A stretch of 64,000 nucleotides of DNA from Flammula alnicola. Its lineage: Eukaryota; Basidiomycota; Agaricomycetes; Agaricales; Strophariaceae. A program made the translations under genes and the position numbers. Positions 47,397 to 60,719 of the stretch are shown here, piece by piece. The stretch is from positions 62,001-126,000 of the forward strand of contig JADNRV010000092.1 in NCBI GenBank assembly GCA_015499995.1. The letters run 5' to 3'. Numbering within the stretch: position 1 is the stretch's first letter; the number at the start of each line of letters is the position of its first letter. The notes beneath the pieces are model-generated. The model saw nothing but the letters and a program-made list of their open reading frames with translations. It made no database searches and was not told where the DNA came from.

Positions 47397-50069
47397 TGGA
47401 CTGACTGGATTGAGATTTAATTCTGTACATATAGTAGACATCTTTTTTTTTTTTGCATGAGCGGTCGTATATCCTAAAGCACTAGGACGACCGGCGCTCC
47501 TTCCTTGGCATCACTCTCTTTCATATCATTTACTTAGCATGGTCGTTCTTCTACAAATAGCATTTGCCTCGTATAACCTCACAACATCTTGACCATGATA
47601 CTGGCTTTACGATTGGGCCTTGCGCTCTGAAATACTTGCAAGAACTGGAATGAGGAAAACTAAAAATAGCGTCACTGTTTAACGTTTAGTGTTCGACCGT
47701 CGACGAGATGTTCACGTGTTGTGTGCCACTCAACTGCCTGAGCTGAGCTTCGCGATCTTGCCTCAACCCAAATTCCAATGTTCATTGCCCTACATGCGCG
47801 ACCCATGGTGCAATTTCAACCAGTGTGGCGTCCCAATGGCGTCCAGTAGCGCAGACTTGTCAGGACACTATTAATAAATTTCCAAGTCTGGCTTGACAGC
47901 GCCATCATCCACATTCGGAATACGCACCGTAGCAGCAGCATCACTGTACTGCCTCAGTTACGACGGATGCAGCGGTACCGGTCGCCCCTCTTATGTTTCT
48001 TACAATCTGAAGGGTGCTAGCCCCCGACGTCGTCTTGCTTTCTCTCTCATGTGCACGTAGTGGCTAATCTCACTGGCAGTGTCGACTCTTTTGTTTGATG
48101 GTGCTCAATTGATGTGTGTGACCGGTCTCCAATAAATTCATTTCAAACGACCGGGTTGGTGTCCTGAACAGGGCCCTCGGGCTCGATTTCGTTGTGAGCC
48201 GCAGGTTTGATTACCGGTGAAAACCTGCGCAGAGGGGTACTTGTACATGGCTACTTTTTGGGGAGGAGGTGAGGTCTCATTTGGTCGCGATGCCTGACTT
48301 TCAAGTTCGCGAATCCTATGCCTCGCGCAAACGCTATCAACGTTGAAACTTCAAGCTTCAGTGCTCTTCATGTTCGGGCTTCAAGGTTGCGGTCGGTCGT
48401 ACATTGTTGAAAGAACAATTCAACCTTGAACAGCCCTTCTGAGATGTTAAGAAATGAATTTTTTTTGAATATGCTCGAACGATACTCCCAAGCCAACTGA
48501 AACTCGTTTCTTGACTAGCATGGGTTTGATGCCAAGTGAGTAGTAAGTAGTTGGGGAAATAGTCGGCTGTATGTGGATTAGATGACCATTTCAGAACCGC
48601 TGCAGCCTGCAAATTATGGCCATCCTTTCAGTTGGTGATGTCCAAAAGCGCAGAGCCTTGTTAGAGGTAGACTAAGTACTCGAGGTGTGTTGGGACGTCA
48701 ACCGTAGAATTCTGTGGCATCAGTGGACAGCGAAAACTACAAGCCGAGCGTTGGGCACATAACCTCCAAAATGTGCCGCGTTGATGGGATGCAGGCGACG
48801 GCAGCAGTCTTGGGGGGATGGTATATGGCAATATGCTGCGTTCTCCTGCTTTTTGTTAGGTGTAAAAGTATCTGGAGTGAGAAATTCGCATAGTTATACT
48901 GAGGATAGGGTGAAAGACGAATAGTTGTATGGAGATTAGATTAGATTTGGCTGATAATCTGTATCATCATGTGATCACGTACAAGTTTTGTCCGAGAACG
49001 CCGAATCATCTGAATCCCACTCACGACGCCGTCAATTTGCAACAGACCCTTCTGTGTATTGCTCGTCGTCTGTTACTGGGCTGCATTGAGGGAGATTAAT
49101 ATCAAGTAGATGAAGGCCAATATACAGTAGGGATCCGTACGGCACCGAATTCAACAAGTTAACTCTTACCATGAATTCGATAGCATTCAGGAATTGACTG
49201 ACAACCCACTACTCTTTGACTCCTGAAAATAACCATTATATTCATTCGAGCCCTTCGTTGACTTTGATACAGGGAGTAGAAGAACATCGACGAATACAAT
49301 GCTGAAACGGCCAACATTGCACGGTGGGAAAAGACGAATGCTCAGTGGTCTGCTGACTTCAAGACCTTCCTATTTATCCAAGTTATGGTGCAACGTAGGA
49401 TGATTTTGACAGCATCAGACATGATCTCTGCCCTTCAGCTGGCCTTCAGCACGAAAGGTAAGAGTATCTCGAAATGGGTGACACCAGGTTCTAGCATCCG
49501 ATTTCCGCAATATGTCCTGCAGTGTCGTTAATTGATTCATGACTCTGTGAGGAACGGACGTCCCACGTGCACGTTGCTCATGAGAAGGGCGGAATAATGT
49601 CGCCGTTGCGCGCTTGGACCATGCCCACTCAAGGAGCGACATCTAGGATTAAGTCTCGTCAGAACGACAAATGAAACGAGAAACTAGGCCAGCGCTCATC
49701 CAGCTGTTGTCCGATGAGAGATCGCATGAAATCAGAGCTTGGCATCGGCGAATCAAGGAAACTCGACGGCCATGAGGCAACCCTCGTTGTTTGAAATGTG
49801 AAAATGAGTCGATGATATAATGCCAGCGGACTCGCAGTAAACCAAGGGTCTTTCAGTCCTCCAAAATTCCATACAGCGTCGATACGAAAGATTTGTGAGA
49901 GAACAGAGACTGAGGTTGGATGGTGGTGGTTGTGATCAGAGGTGTTTGGTGGTCGTTGTTTGGCTGTCTTCTGTCCTCTGCCACGCGCGCCAAAGCCTTC
50001 CTTCTACACTTGCATCTTCTTGTTTTCCTCCCTTTTCTTTCGTTGTTAGGCTCTTAATAGGCGCGACAT
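47397..50069. other. Intergenic, no gene recognised
   Basis: 2.7 kb upstream of SET1. Only scattered frames of 60-85 codons, except 49895-50407, which runs into SET1 in another frame and is not supported. A run of about 13 T lies near 47442-47454. The last few hundred bases are pyrimidine-rich (CCTCCCTTTTCTTTC), typical of a fungal core promoter and leader. Confidence 0.5.
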
Positions 50070-53000
50070 ATGTCGGGCAAGGCTCCTCCAAAAGGACCGA
50101 GGGCTTTGTTAGGCACTCAGGCTGGTCCATCGGGCCCTGCCTCGTCTTCCTCGTCCTTGGCGAATGCTCACAGTGTGGCACAGCAGCCTCCAGCCCATCC
50201 TCAACCACCGAGGGCGCCTCAAAGTGCATTACCTCCAAATCCAAACAGCAGAATAGGAGCCACGCCGCCGACAGGTCCACGGAGCCTTCAAGCCAACAAC
50301 CATTCAAGACCACCACCTCCAGGACCAAAACATTTGCTCAATGGTCATTCACATCACTCGAGTTCAGGCGGTCCAAACGGTCTAGGACCTCATGCGCTGC
50401 AGAGTAATCGACATCCAATATCGATTAAAGGTAAAAAACGAGATATTGGACCGAACGTAGGGGTATGTACGCATTTTATTTGTGTGCAGCAGATCTCTCA
50501 ATTAGCGCTCGGTTCTCTTTTTTCCTAATTATTTACCGTAGACTAATCACAGTTGGCAATCATCTCATTCGCAATCGCATCCATGGCCGGAGTCAAACGT
50601 GAATGGGGTCAGTGTTGCTTCGAGCAGCAGCGCGCACAAGCTGTCAATATCCCCGACGTCTGCTTCAACTCCTAATATACGGCCAGGAGAGTTGAAGCAG
50701 GACCGACCGTCGGTCCACATACCTATGCAACCTCGACTTGGTCGCGATAGACCAGCGACGAGCACAGAGCAGCCACCACCACCACCTCCGAATTATGACC
50801 CGCCTCCTCCACCTCCACCTACTCAACCACCTCCACCCCCGCCTCCGCCATCGACAGTACCTGAACCGCAACCTGCTCCTCCACCGCCACCTCCTTCTGA
50901 GTCATGTCCTCCTCCGCCACCACCTCCAGCGTCACCACCACCACCTTCGCCCCCGCCATTGCCTCCAGCCTCATCACCACCCCCGCTTCCACCGTCAATA
51001 TCTCCACCGCCGCCACCACCACCTTCGGAACCTTCATTGCCCTCTCCACCTCCACCTGCAGAGCAACCTCCACCTCCACCTTCGCCACCTCCACCCCCAC
51101 CACCTCCTACAGAGCCACCTCGATCGCCTTCTCCAGTTATTGTACCTCCACCACCACCCAAGGTTCCAACACATATATCTCTTCCTCCTCGACCACCATC
51201 ACCCCCTTCTTGGAATCCCTCACCCCGTTCAAGGGAGTCTTCGTCCAGGTATCGCCCACCTGAACCTGTACCTGCACCTGAACCGCCAAAGAAAGCGCCG
51301 TCACTCCCTCCTCTTCCCGCTTGGCCTCCACCCCGCTCCGAATATGCCAACCACCGTTCGTTCAAAGTCCTCTATGACCCTGCTGTCGATTCTGCTTCCG
51401 CGAGTTCGTCCTCATCTGCGTATAACTCGCAGACATATCCGCATACCCATTCGCCGGCATATTATCGTCAATTAATTGAGCACGTGCGGAATCATGCTGG
51501 TAGCGCGGCGGTCGTTCAAGATCGCATCCGGGGCAAAGGAAAGGGCAAAGAGACGCTTTATAGGATGGAGGGCGAAGTCATTGCTGCTGTTGGTCCTGAT
51601 GACGGATTTAAGGAAGACGAACCTGTGGTCCGCGATCCGAGGAAGGTCAAAAGCCTCAAGAGACCAAATCTGCTAAGGTCCGGTCGAAATGATTTTGTCG
51701 TAACCAAATACCAGGTAAGCTTGATCATTCACATTTTCCTTAGCCCCGTGTGGCCTCAAGGTCCTCAACCTTCGATCTTTTGGTTTGTAAGATTTTTCAC
51801 AAGCGCTAATTTCCTTCATCCACAGTATGACGAGAATTCCACCGGCCCTCCTCCCCCTACATCTGTTCTCATAACAAATATCTCGCCTCTGACGTCTAAT
51901 CATGCACTCCGTCGGAATTTTGGACAATATGGCCCTTTGATAACTTTTGAGCCTCAGATCGACAAGGAGAATGGAAGTGCATTGGGCGTATTATTTATCA
52001 AATTCCAGACACACGAGGAAGCCAAACGATGCGTAGAACGGGAAAATGGGAGAAAGGGCGGTATTGCTGGTTTGACGATGTCAGTGAAGCAAGGAGAGAT
52101 CGAGGAATGGAAGGTCGTATTTGACGGAGAAGGGTCGAGGTTGAAGGCTGTTCTGAAGGAGTTGGACGAGAGGAAGAAGAGGGAGAGGGAGGAGAAGCGG
52201 AGGGGCGTTGTGCCTAACGGCATCATCAATGCCACACCGGGCAGCAGCAGAGACGCCGCTGGGACGCCTTACTCTGGGATACAAAGTCCAGCACCACGGA
52301 AAGTGGCACATCCTCCGACGCAGCCAAAAGCGGGGGCTCAGCGACCGACAGGTTTGGCTAACAGTACCGTGGCTGCAAACCTACCTCCAAAACCTAGTGC
52401 CGAGGTTGTCAACCAAGAGGACTCGAAGCCGATCGATGCGCTCGAGAAAGCCCGTGCAGATGCTAGAGAACGCAATCGCAAGGCGTCAACAAAAAATGGC
52501 GCCACTGCTCGCGGCAGGAACGGGCTTCAGGTCAAGTACGGGGCATATCAGGCATCGCCGATGAACATCTCTCGCTCGCCATCTCCGTCTGCTGTCCGGA
52601 ATCCTGCAATGAACCTTGGACCCAAGTCAGCCGCGGATCGGGAAAAGGAGCGACAGGAGGTCGTACGAGAGCTGGCGCAGAATGGACAGGACCATGTCAA
52701 AGTCCAAGGAGGTGTGCAGTTGGTTGCTTCGGTCAAGGACGATGATGTTCGAGCGTTCTTTGACGGCTTCGTTATCGACAAAGTGAGTGGTCTCTTTGTT
52801 ATGATTCGTCGTGAGCGGCCTGACCCAGATAAATATAACTAGATTCTCCGAGACCACACTGGCCTTTATGTTACGTTCCCAAAGGCAGGTGTGGCTCATC
52901 GCGCAACGACACTTCTCGGAACAAAGCAGCTGGGCTTTCAGTCTGTAACCCTCACTGTCCATCCAGCTCCGACGTACGAACCTGTTATCGAGAAAACCCA

Positions 53001-54675
53001 CTGGGACGACGCTGAGCTGGTCGAAGAGGCACAGGCGATAATCGTTAGAGAACTCAGAACCTTGCTGGAGAAAGACATTTCAGAGAGGCTTGTGGGGCAA
53101 GATTTGAAGAAGTTGATCATTGAAATGCGACACAAGGGAGCGGGTGCATTGCAGAGCGAGCAGAAGCCGCTAGAGAAAAGGGGGTTGAAAGGTCTTTCGT
53201 TCAAGAAGAAAGTCAAGGAGGTTATAGAGACGGAGCAGGAGAAGGAGGAGCCAGAAGAGGAGGAGGGAGATATTGAGAGGCCAAAGAAGAAGCGGAAGAC
53301 GGAAGTCGTGAAAAAGCCACGCAGGGTTATCGATGACGAGGATATCGAGTCTGAGGATGAGGACGAGGCTGATATTGCTCGTGTGGCAGCTGTCAATGCC
53401 GAAGTTGCACAGAAACGGGCCGCCTCAGAAGACCGCGACGAAGACGAGGAGCCTGTGAAGAAGAAGTCGAAGATCCAGCAGGTCGAGGTGAAAGCGAAGA
53501 AGTCACAGAAAAAGCCGAAGAAAGGTTCACGGACACAGTTGGTGGACGAAGTTATCCTTGGAGTTGCCGAGTCATTCGAGTCGCCTGCGATTACTCAACT
53601 CCGTCTGGACTCCACTTTCGAGTCTTCCTTATCTCCTTCACGTTCTCCTTCCCCGGTCGTACAACCCAAGCGCAAGAAACGTGTCGTCACACCTCCGCCT
53701 ACACCTCCGCCAGATCCAGTGGGCGTGGGTCTTTGTGAAGATGACGAGGACATCTACTTTGCCAAGCTCGCGATATCAGGTGAAATACCCAGTGAAGACA
53801 AACCTTCGCCTCCTCCCTCATCCTCGGACATTCCGACCTTTCGCAAGCATCTCACTGGAAGCGCACGAACCGAAGGCTATTACAAGATCACCCATGCAGA
53901 GAAAGCTGCCTATGTTGCCCAGTACCAAGCTCGTGCTGCAAATGCTGGATCTGCTCCTCCTATTGTGGATGAACCACAACCACAGCACGTCATCTCGTCG
54001 CGGTCTAACCGTGCCAATGCAAGGCGTCGTGCCCAAGGCCTGGAAGAGATCAATCAAGTTCAACGAGCCGTTGCTTTATCGAAGGGTGAAACCGCTGCAA
54101 ACGAGCTGACGTTCAAGTTCAACCAGCTCCAGACGAGGAAGAAGCACCTGAGATTCGCCCGTTCTCCCATCCACGACTGGGGTCTATATGCGATGGAGAA
54201 AATCTCGAGAGGTGAGATGGTGATCGAATATGTGGGAGAGGTTATTCGGGCCCAGGTCGCAGACAAGCGCGAAAAGGCCTATGAACGTCAGGGCATCGGA
54301 AGCAGTTATCTCTTTCGAATTGACGAAGACCTCGTGGTGGACGCGACTAAGAAGGGAAATCTTGGGTATGTGCTCAGTCTAGACCACCACCGTCTAATCA
54401 CGTTAATTATCCTCCCCTTAGACGTCTCATCAATCACTCGTGTGATCCCAACTGCACCGCAAAAATCATCACGATTAGTGGAGAGAAAAAGATTGTCATA
54501 TACGCTAAACAAGATATCGAGCTGGGTGATGAGATCACCTATGGTACGCAACTCTCTATCACTCATCGCATCATCGTGGCTAATCAAAGTTGCAACAGAT
54601 TATCACTTCCCTTTCGAGCAGGATAAGATCCCATGTCTGTGTGGTTCTGCAAAGTGCCGCGGATTTTTGAACTAG
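50070..54675 (+). CDS. SET1: SET1, COMPASS histone H3 lysine-4 methyltransferase
   Basis: The start [15 protein letters not shown] is preceded by a pyrimidine-rich leader. After a disordered N-terminus comes a very long polyproline region (about 50770-51170), a conserved block ([43 protein letters not shown]), an RRM ([19 protein letters not shown]...[18 protein letters not shown]) and a second RRM-like Set1-associated segment ([40 protein letters not shown]). Acidic/basic linkers lead to the N-SET domain ([25 protein letters not shown]) and the SET domain: [68 protein letters not shown], and post-[16 protein letters not shown]. The AdoMet-binding and catalytic motifs (NHSCDPN, and the conserved Tyr) are intact. 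It methylates H3K4 at active promoters in the nucleus. All introns join in frame; no frameshift needed. Confidence 0.95.
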
Positions 54676-57600
54676 AATCCTTATAATCATTTTTATGTTA
54701 CCGCTTATACCCTGCTCTTTTAACATCCTGTCCGACCATTGCACATCGAACTATGTATTGTTTTTCTTCACTTGTTTCAATCATATTCCAAGCATCGTTT
54801 AGTTCATTCACATTATCAGGAGCCTTGAGCTCGAGGCCCAGAACGAAAGGAGGCCCACCTCGATTTCGCTGACTCAGCAATTAAATACGTCATATTTAGC
54901 CAAGCACTAGGTCAAACAGTTTATAACGAGCACAACGGCACAACGGATCCAAGAACTCGAAAGCCATGTCTACTGAAACCCCATATACTCCACTAAACGA
55001 CGACCATACTACTGACCAAAAAGAATCTTTTTGGCAATGGCTGAAGTCGTGGTTTAGCAGTCTCTGGTGCAATGTCCAGTGGTTTCGTCAACCCGTCATC
55101 CCGCCAGGGCCTTGGGAAACGTTGTACGGATTCAGGCCAATCCCGAAGCGGTACACACGAATTATCCCCACATTTACGAAATTCCTAACGCAATGCTTCT
55201 TTATAGTAAACTACCATAAACTATTGAATTGCTCCAGGGAAACAATGTGTGCCTTAAGGATGGCAATCTCACAATGGTCTATGTTCAACGCCTGATTTTT
55301 TTGCAACTTCTAACACGGTATTGTTTATAATTTTACAGCCCAAGCTTTCTCGCTCCGAGTCGGTTCACGTTGTGTAATTTCACGTCGACTGCGAAATCGA
55401 CCCGTTGACGACCTTCATCTCTTGGCAAAGGGAACGAAATTCGCCGAAATTCCTGTCCCAGAGAAACTTAAAACTCTCTATCTTCTGTCATTCCCAGAAT
55501 ACCTCAGTCGGACGCCCAAAGCAGGTTATCATGGGACGGCGGTGATAGAGGGTTTCCTAATCTGGCAGAGACGAGGGATTATGATTTGCGGCGAGCAGCT
55601 GTTCCCTAGATTCTGGAGAAAGGTGTCGACTATCTGATAGATGGATAGAGAGTGCAATCAGAAATATTCGGACAGTTGGTCTCTTTGTCCAAACATCACT
55701 GTGTCATTCACTCTCGGGGTTGCTTCAAGTCACTGCTCGACAGAGGATGCCTGAACCTGATCAGCTGGCCATTCTACGGCCAAACTATTCTTCTTACTCG
55801 CCCACTGCTAAAATTAAATATCTCCTTGAGCAAAAGGTATTCTCACAACCTTAGACTTCTCCGGTCCTCCTTGGGATTACCTGGAGACAAGTCGCTGCTC
55901 GCGGAATCCCGAGGTCCCTTGCCTCAACAATATAATACCCTCTTCTCACGTCTTCTGAGAAAATGGAAGCTATATCCACTCCTTTGTCTTTCCTCCTCGG
56001 ACTACATATGCATGGTCGTCTCAAAAACACAGTTGAATGTGAGAAGGAATAGGAATCCGGATCTCGAACATTGATTGTGCCGCCTGCAGGTGCTCATGCT
56101 TTTTTGCAGCTCACTTGCAGTTTGATAGACTTCCGCAGCCAAGAACCATTATGACACGTAATTGTCCTGTAACGATATAGTTGAGATCTGTAATACCAAC
56201 AAAACTTCGGACTGAAGTCCGCAAAGCCATAAGGACCGAGGTGATAAAGACAATGACAATGAGAGAATAAAACTCAACTTGAAATACCACGGTTTTACGC
56301 TACCGAAATCCGAGAGGCTAGATCGATGAAAGGGAACTTTTCGTTGCTCCTGAGCTCGAATCCTGGATCTTTGTCAACTACCATGAGAAGAGTACCCACA
56401 TATAATCCCGAGCGAGATGTGATGAGAGATAACGGGGGCCACGTTGTGAGCAGGCATGTCACCCTGCTCCATGCCGACATGTCGCGAAACATTTCAGCGC
56501 ATAACAGACAAGCCGCCGGAGCAAGTGTAGGAAGTCTTCCCTAATTATAGGCAAGAAGTTATTCGAGACTGTCGAGGTTATCCCACGACGGTGGATAAGC
56601 GCTGCCAAAATGAAAGGAATATTGAATAAGGAAATGGGGCACCTCACCTGGGTTTTTATCCTGCCTGTTATTCTCTTCGTTCAAGTGGTTATAGAAGACA
56701 AAGCTAGAACGAGGTCGGAACAAGTGATTGCATTGATTGGATCATGCATGATGGTCTGTTTTTGGTCAGAATTGTGTAACCATATGTGTACGTGTTTGGC
56801 TCGAGCCCCGGCAACGCGCCTCCATGGCCGGATTTGGCTGTACAGTGTACCGCCTAATTGCACGTCAATGAAGGGCTGAGGAAAACTACCTAATAAAATG
56901 TACTTGTCTTTGACATCAAAGTACCTGAGGGGACGGTAACTATTCGATGGCTTTAGTGAAACCGTGTGTCCTCTGGTAAGTAAGTTAATTCGCCGCGACA
57001 GTCGACTCCTGAACGATCATCATTTTCGGAGCCCCAAGCAAGTAGGTACTTATAGCCTACTAGCACAATTAGACCTTCCTAAACTACCGACCCAACAGGA
57101 TCTTTTGCGCACCTTCTGTAGCCGGGCCGTTGATAAAGATTGTATTTGGCGTACATCATTCCCATCAGGTTTTAAAGCGAGCTGGGACCGCAGTTGGACA
57201 GGATCGATCATCTGAAAGAGTACGAACGTTGGAGGTTATGCGGGTAGGGAGCTGATTGCTGTGCTACTCGAAATCAGCGCCCAGCCTTGATTCGAGTGGA
57301 CGACACATACAGAGAATACACTCTCTGCCAGATGTATATTTATCGGGGAGGTGATTTTTGAAAGTTATCTACTTGAGTGCGTCAAATGAGGATTTCTGCA
57401 TTGTTTATTTACCTCGTCTCCTAAGTTCGGCCACCGTGGACGAGTGTTCGTAAAGTGAGGGAGATATGACAATGCAAAAACCGAGAAAAACTGTTGTGGT
57501 TTTTGGGAGTGTTGCGGGGTCAGGAATAGGCAATCCTACTGAGAACTTTGTGTGGTACTTCTTTCCTGGAATAGGCCCAACTTTCTCTACTGTCATAAAG

Positions 57601-58392
57601 AATGCTCTGACTCTGAAATATATCTTATTGCGGCGCTATAGCTTTGTGTTCTGGGCCAGCTTTTTCCTTCAGGCTAAATATATCCTACGCTTTCGTGATG
57701 GACTATCAAGAAGGCCCGGATCTGGCTTGATCTCAATACAATGCGGCTGGAAACGAGCATAGGTTGAAGTTAGGCTTCGGTATGCTGACGATGTAACATT
57801 GGCAAAACCCTTTTCCAGTCGTTGTATATAAACACTATTCCTATTGCTTATACTCAGAACTTTTCGAATTTTTGAAAGAAAAATGGGAGGAAGTTCAAGA
57901 AGAGATCAAACCTTTTATTGTCGTCTCTGAAACGATGGAATGATGTCGCGATAGTTGTTTGATGGCTTGGTACAAATTTCATATCAACACATCCCGGCGA
58001 TTGATGGAAGTTCTCAACATCAAGACGGTAGCTTTCCTGAATGCGGAACCACTGGATCGCGATAGGCAGCACCTTTTTAGATTGGTTCCCTATGGGATCC
58101 CGTCGCATCTGATCAGTCGTGAAGAGCACAGCAAGCAAGAGCACAAACCTCGGAAGAGCATGGTTAGGTATGCCACCCGTTATGTGTGAGATGCAATGAC
58201 TCTCACTGATGAGCTGAGTACTCAAGAAAGCGAGTCTTCAAATTTGTCGCATTAATAATTATTGCTATAGTACAACATTGAGCAGAGCAGTTAGATCATC
58301 TAGGAACCTGAAGGAACGTGGATATACGAGGCGGAAAACGCATGGTATCATCGTGAAAAGGTATGTGCGGACGATAGAGGATAGTCATATGG
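54676..58392. other. 3.7 kb region without a recognisable gene
   Basis: Scattered plus-strand frames of 70-140 codons (54966-55295, 55422-55637, 55652-56074, 56610-56879, 57466-57762) have ordinary composition. Some carry hydrophobic stretches (e.g. LTWVFILPVILFVQVVIE near 56650). I could not join them by convincing introns and recognise none. They may be remnants of a decayed gene or chance frames. No inverted repeats, tail or target duplication was noticed. Confidence 0.4.
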
Positions 58393-60089
58393 TCATGATT
58401 GCAGAGTCATATTCTGAGTCTGCAGAGGAGCGCCATTCATTACATCAAAACCAGGTATCATAGTGTGATGGATTCGTTTTCGAGGAGGGAGACCTGGCAT
58501 ATCCTGAGGGGTATATTGGCGTTCAGTACGATATTCCATGTAATCCGGAGCACCGACTTGTTCCTCGCAAGGGTAGCCGTTCGAGTCTGGTGTTTCGTCA
58601 GTTTGTGACAGTTGTTACCAAGCCTTAGAACCTACCGTGCAACTGAGGACCATGATCCCATGTCCGGGAATGCTTGCGCGTCCTCCCCGACTGGTCCTTA
58701 TAATAAGTTTCAACGAATGATCTCTTCTTGGAATAGAATAAGTACTCACCTCCATATGCGCGACCGGCTCGTTATTGTACAAGTTTTGGCCATCCGTAGG
58801 CCATTCCATTGGCTTCTGCGGTACTCGGGCGTTCATAAAGGGATCTACGGGGTTTCGGACCACCTAGCAAACACGCAAATGCCTCGTGAGCAATGGGAAA
58901 GATAGTACAAATCGGGGACTAAACAAACCTCCATGGGATATCTTGGTGGACTGCGTCGATCGTCTCCAGATATTGATGATTTCCTTGACCTCGTGTCTGC
59001 AGAACCAGAAGGATCAGTTACGGGTTATGATTGATACTGCAACGACATGCTACGCACCCAGAGGCACTTGGTTCTGCGATAGCAGGATGGCCACTGGGGT
59101 CAAGGTCAACGAGTCAGTACAGCGGCCAGGATATCCTTGCAAATAGGTGGCGTACTTATGTCGTCGCGACGTTTCTCGGCACCGGCAACAGCCTGGCGAG
59201 CCTGTCGTTCAATGTCGAGGCAAGACGTGTACCTCATGAAGGCGTCCTGAGTATCTTTTTGCGCTCGTAATAGCGAAGCACGTGCTGCTTGGAGAGCTTG
59301 CTCTGATGGATCCAGATTGAGTATTAAAAAAAAGAAACGCAAAATTTTGATTGTTATCTTACTTGATGAGCTGGCCTCTGCGGCGAGACCTTCGGGTGTC
59401 CGAAAAGAAGGAGACCCGGAATTTCTGGAGTTTGGCAGATGTGCACCCGATTCGTCTAGAAAAATGTTATTCAAAGACATGATGAAAAAAATCGTTATAG
59501 AATTACCATTGGGTGGCCTACTTTGGTCTAAAAAGCTCTGCTCTGAAGGCTCTGGCGTGAATGAGTCGGCAGAATGATCTCGATGAGCGTATGATGTTTC
59601 TCCGCCCACTTGATTCCGTAGGCGGGGATTATGCGGAATGCCAGCGGCTTGTCGCTCGATAAATTTGCGGAGGAATGTCAGCTCGACGTCGTCTGGCATA
59701 ACATATGGTGGTCCCTGAATATCTCCTTTCTGCATGAGCAATTCTAAGTGCGACATCGTCTTGTCTTTCAACTGCTGTAGCCACTCGTGGAGTTCCATGT
59801 GGTCTTGATCGGCTCGTGCATCGTAATCCTGGCGTCTTCGCGCTTTGCGCCAGTAAGTTTTCGTCATCTTGAGAGCGCGGTTGACTTCATTGTCGAGAGT
59901 GCGGTACCAGTCGCTGGCTTGACGGTTTAATCGCACCGCCAGGACGCCAGGTTGGACTCGTAATTGCAACACACATCTACCTTCTCGATCGGCTGGCCCA
60001 AGTACACCCTTCTGACCCTGATTGCCTCGAGTGGCACCACGAGAAACATTGCCAAGTTCTGGCCAAGGAAGATCGTCAGGCGTAGACAT
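58393..60089 (-). CDS. Uncharacterised multi-exon protein with a central coiled coil
   Basis: At least six exons join in frame from ATG 60087-60089 (MSTPDDLPWPELGNVSRG) to TGA 58393-58395. Exon 1 (59507-60089) encodes helical, charged sequence (RQASDWYRTLDNEVNRALKM, YWRKARRRQDYDARADQDHM, LQQLKDKTMSHLELLMQKGD, DDVELTFLRKFIERQAAGIP). A Ser-rich linker exon (59363-59455) leads to a coiled coil (EQALQAARASLLRAQKDTQD, IERQARQAVAGAEKRRDDI). Later exons carry RYPMEVVRNPVDPFMNARVP, EWPTDGQNLYNNEPVAHME, and near the end GLPPRKRIHHTMIPG, where PRKR may act as a nuclear signal. Each splice uses GT-AG and keeps the frame, strong support for a real gene. I recognise no domain. The final exons after about 58620 are less certain. 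Confidence 0.7.
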
Positions 60090-60719
60090 ATCCAGTTTGG
60101 AGAGGGAAAAGATAAAAAGTAAAGAAATCGGTGGTGGTGAGGTCAAAGAAAGGGAACAGCAACGAGTACGGTCATTAAATGGACCCACCAAATTCTCCAG
60201 TTTTCGGCATTATAACTGTGGAGGGTTTCGCGGCACTTATATTATGAATCTCGGTCGCCATCAGATCTAAGTCGCCCGACAGAGACACGGTGTCTGAAAC
60301 CACACGTCTGTTTACCTTAGTAACCTTCCAAGAAATCCCATCCCCAAAAAGACACTTCCTGCGGAATTTCTCAGGTCACTTTCACATGAAGATTCAAGAA
60401 TCGATTTTGATCAAACATGAATCCCGACCTAGATTCCCCAACTCCGCCACCAGAGGCAACAGAATTCAAATGGATGTATTATTAAAAATGGAACTTGCGA
60501 TTGCTACAGAGATTCATCGGATCAAACTTATGACGCCTAAGTTAAACCCATGTTTGGCAGAGCACTTGCGATACTATGTATACTCGCGTCTGCGGACACC
60601 AGGTTGAAGAAACCAACAAATCTGACAGTATCATTGGCTTGATGATAGACACCGGGATTCCACGATCCGGAGTTTGAGGCGAACCATGACGATGCGGTCG
60701 GACGACCAGCGCTTTCCAC
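60090..60719. other. Intergenic, no gene recognised
   Basis: 630 bp between the coiled-coil gene's start and the ALDH7 stop. Holds the coiled-coil gene's promoter; only short unsupported frames. Confidence 0.5.

Noticed and set aside
50823..51365. Antisense frame rich in glycine (180 codons) opposite SET1
   Set aside because: It is the complement of the polyproline tract (CCN antisense to GGN) and has no independent support.
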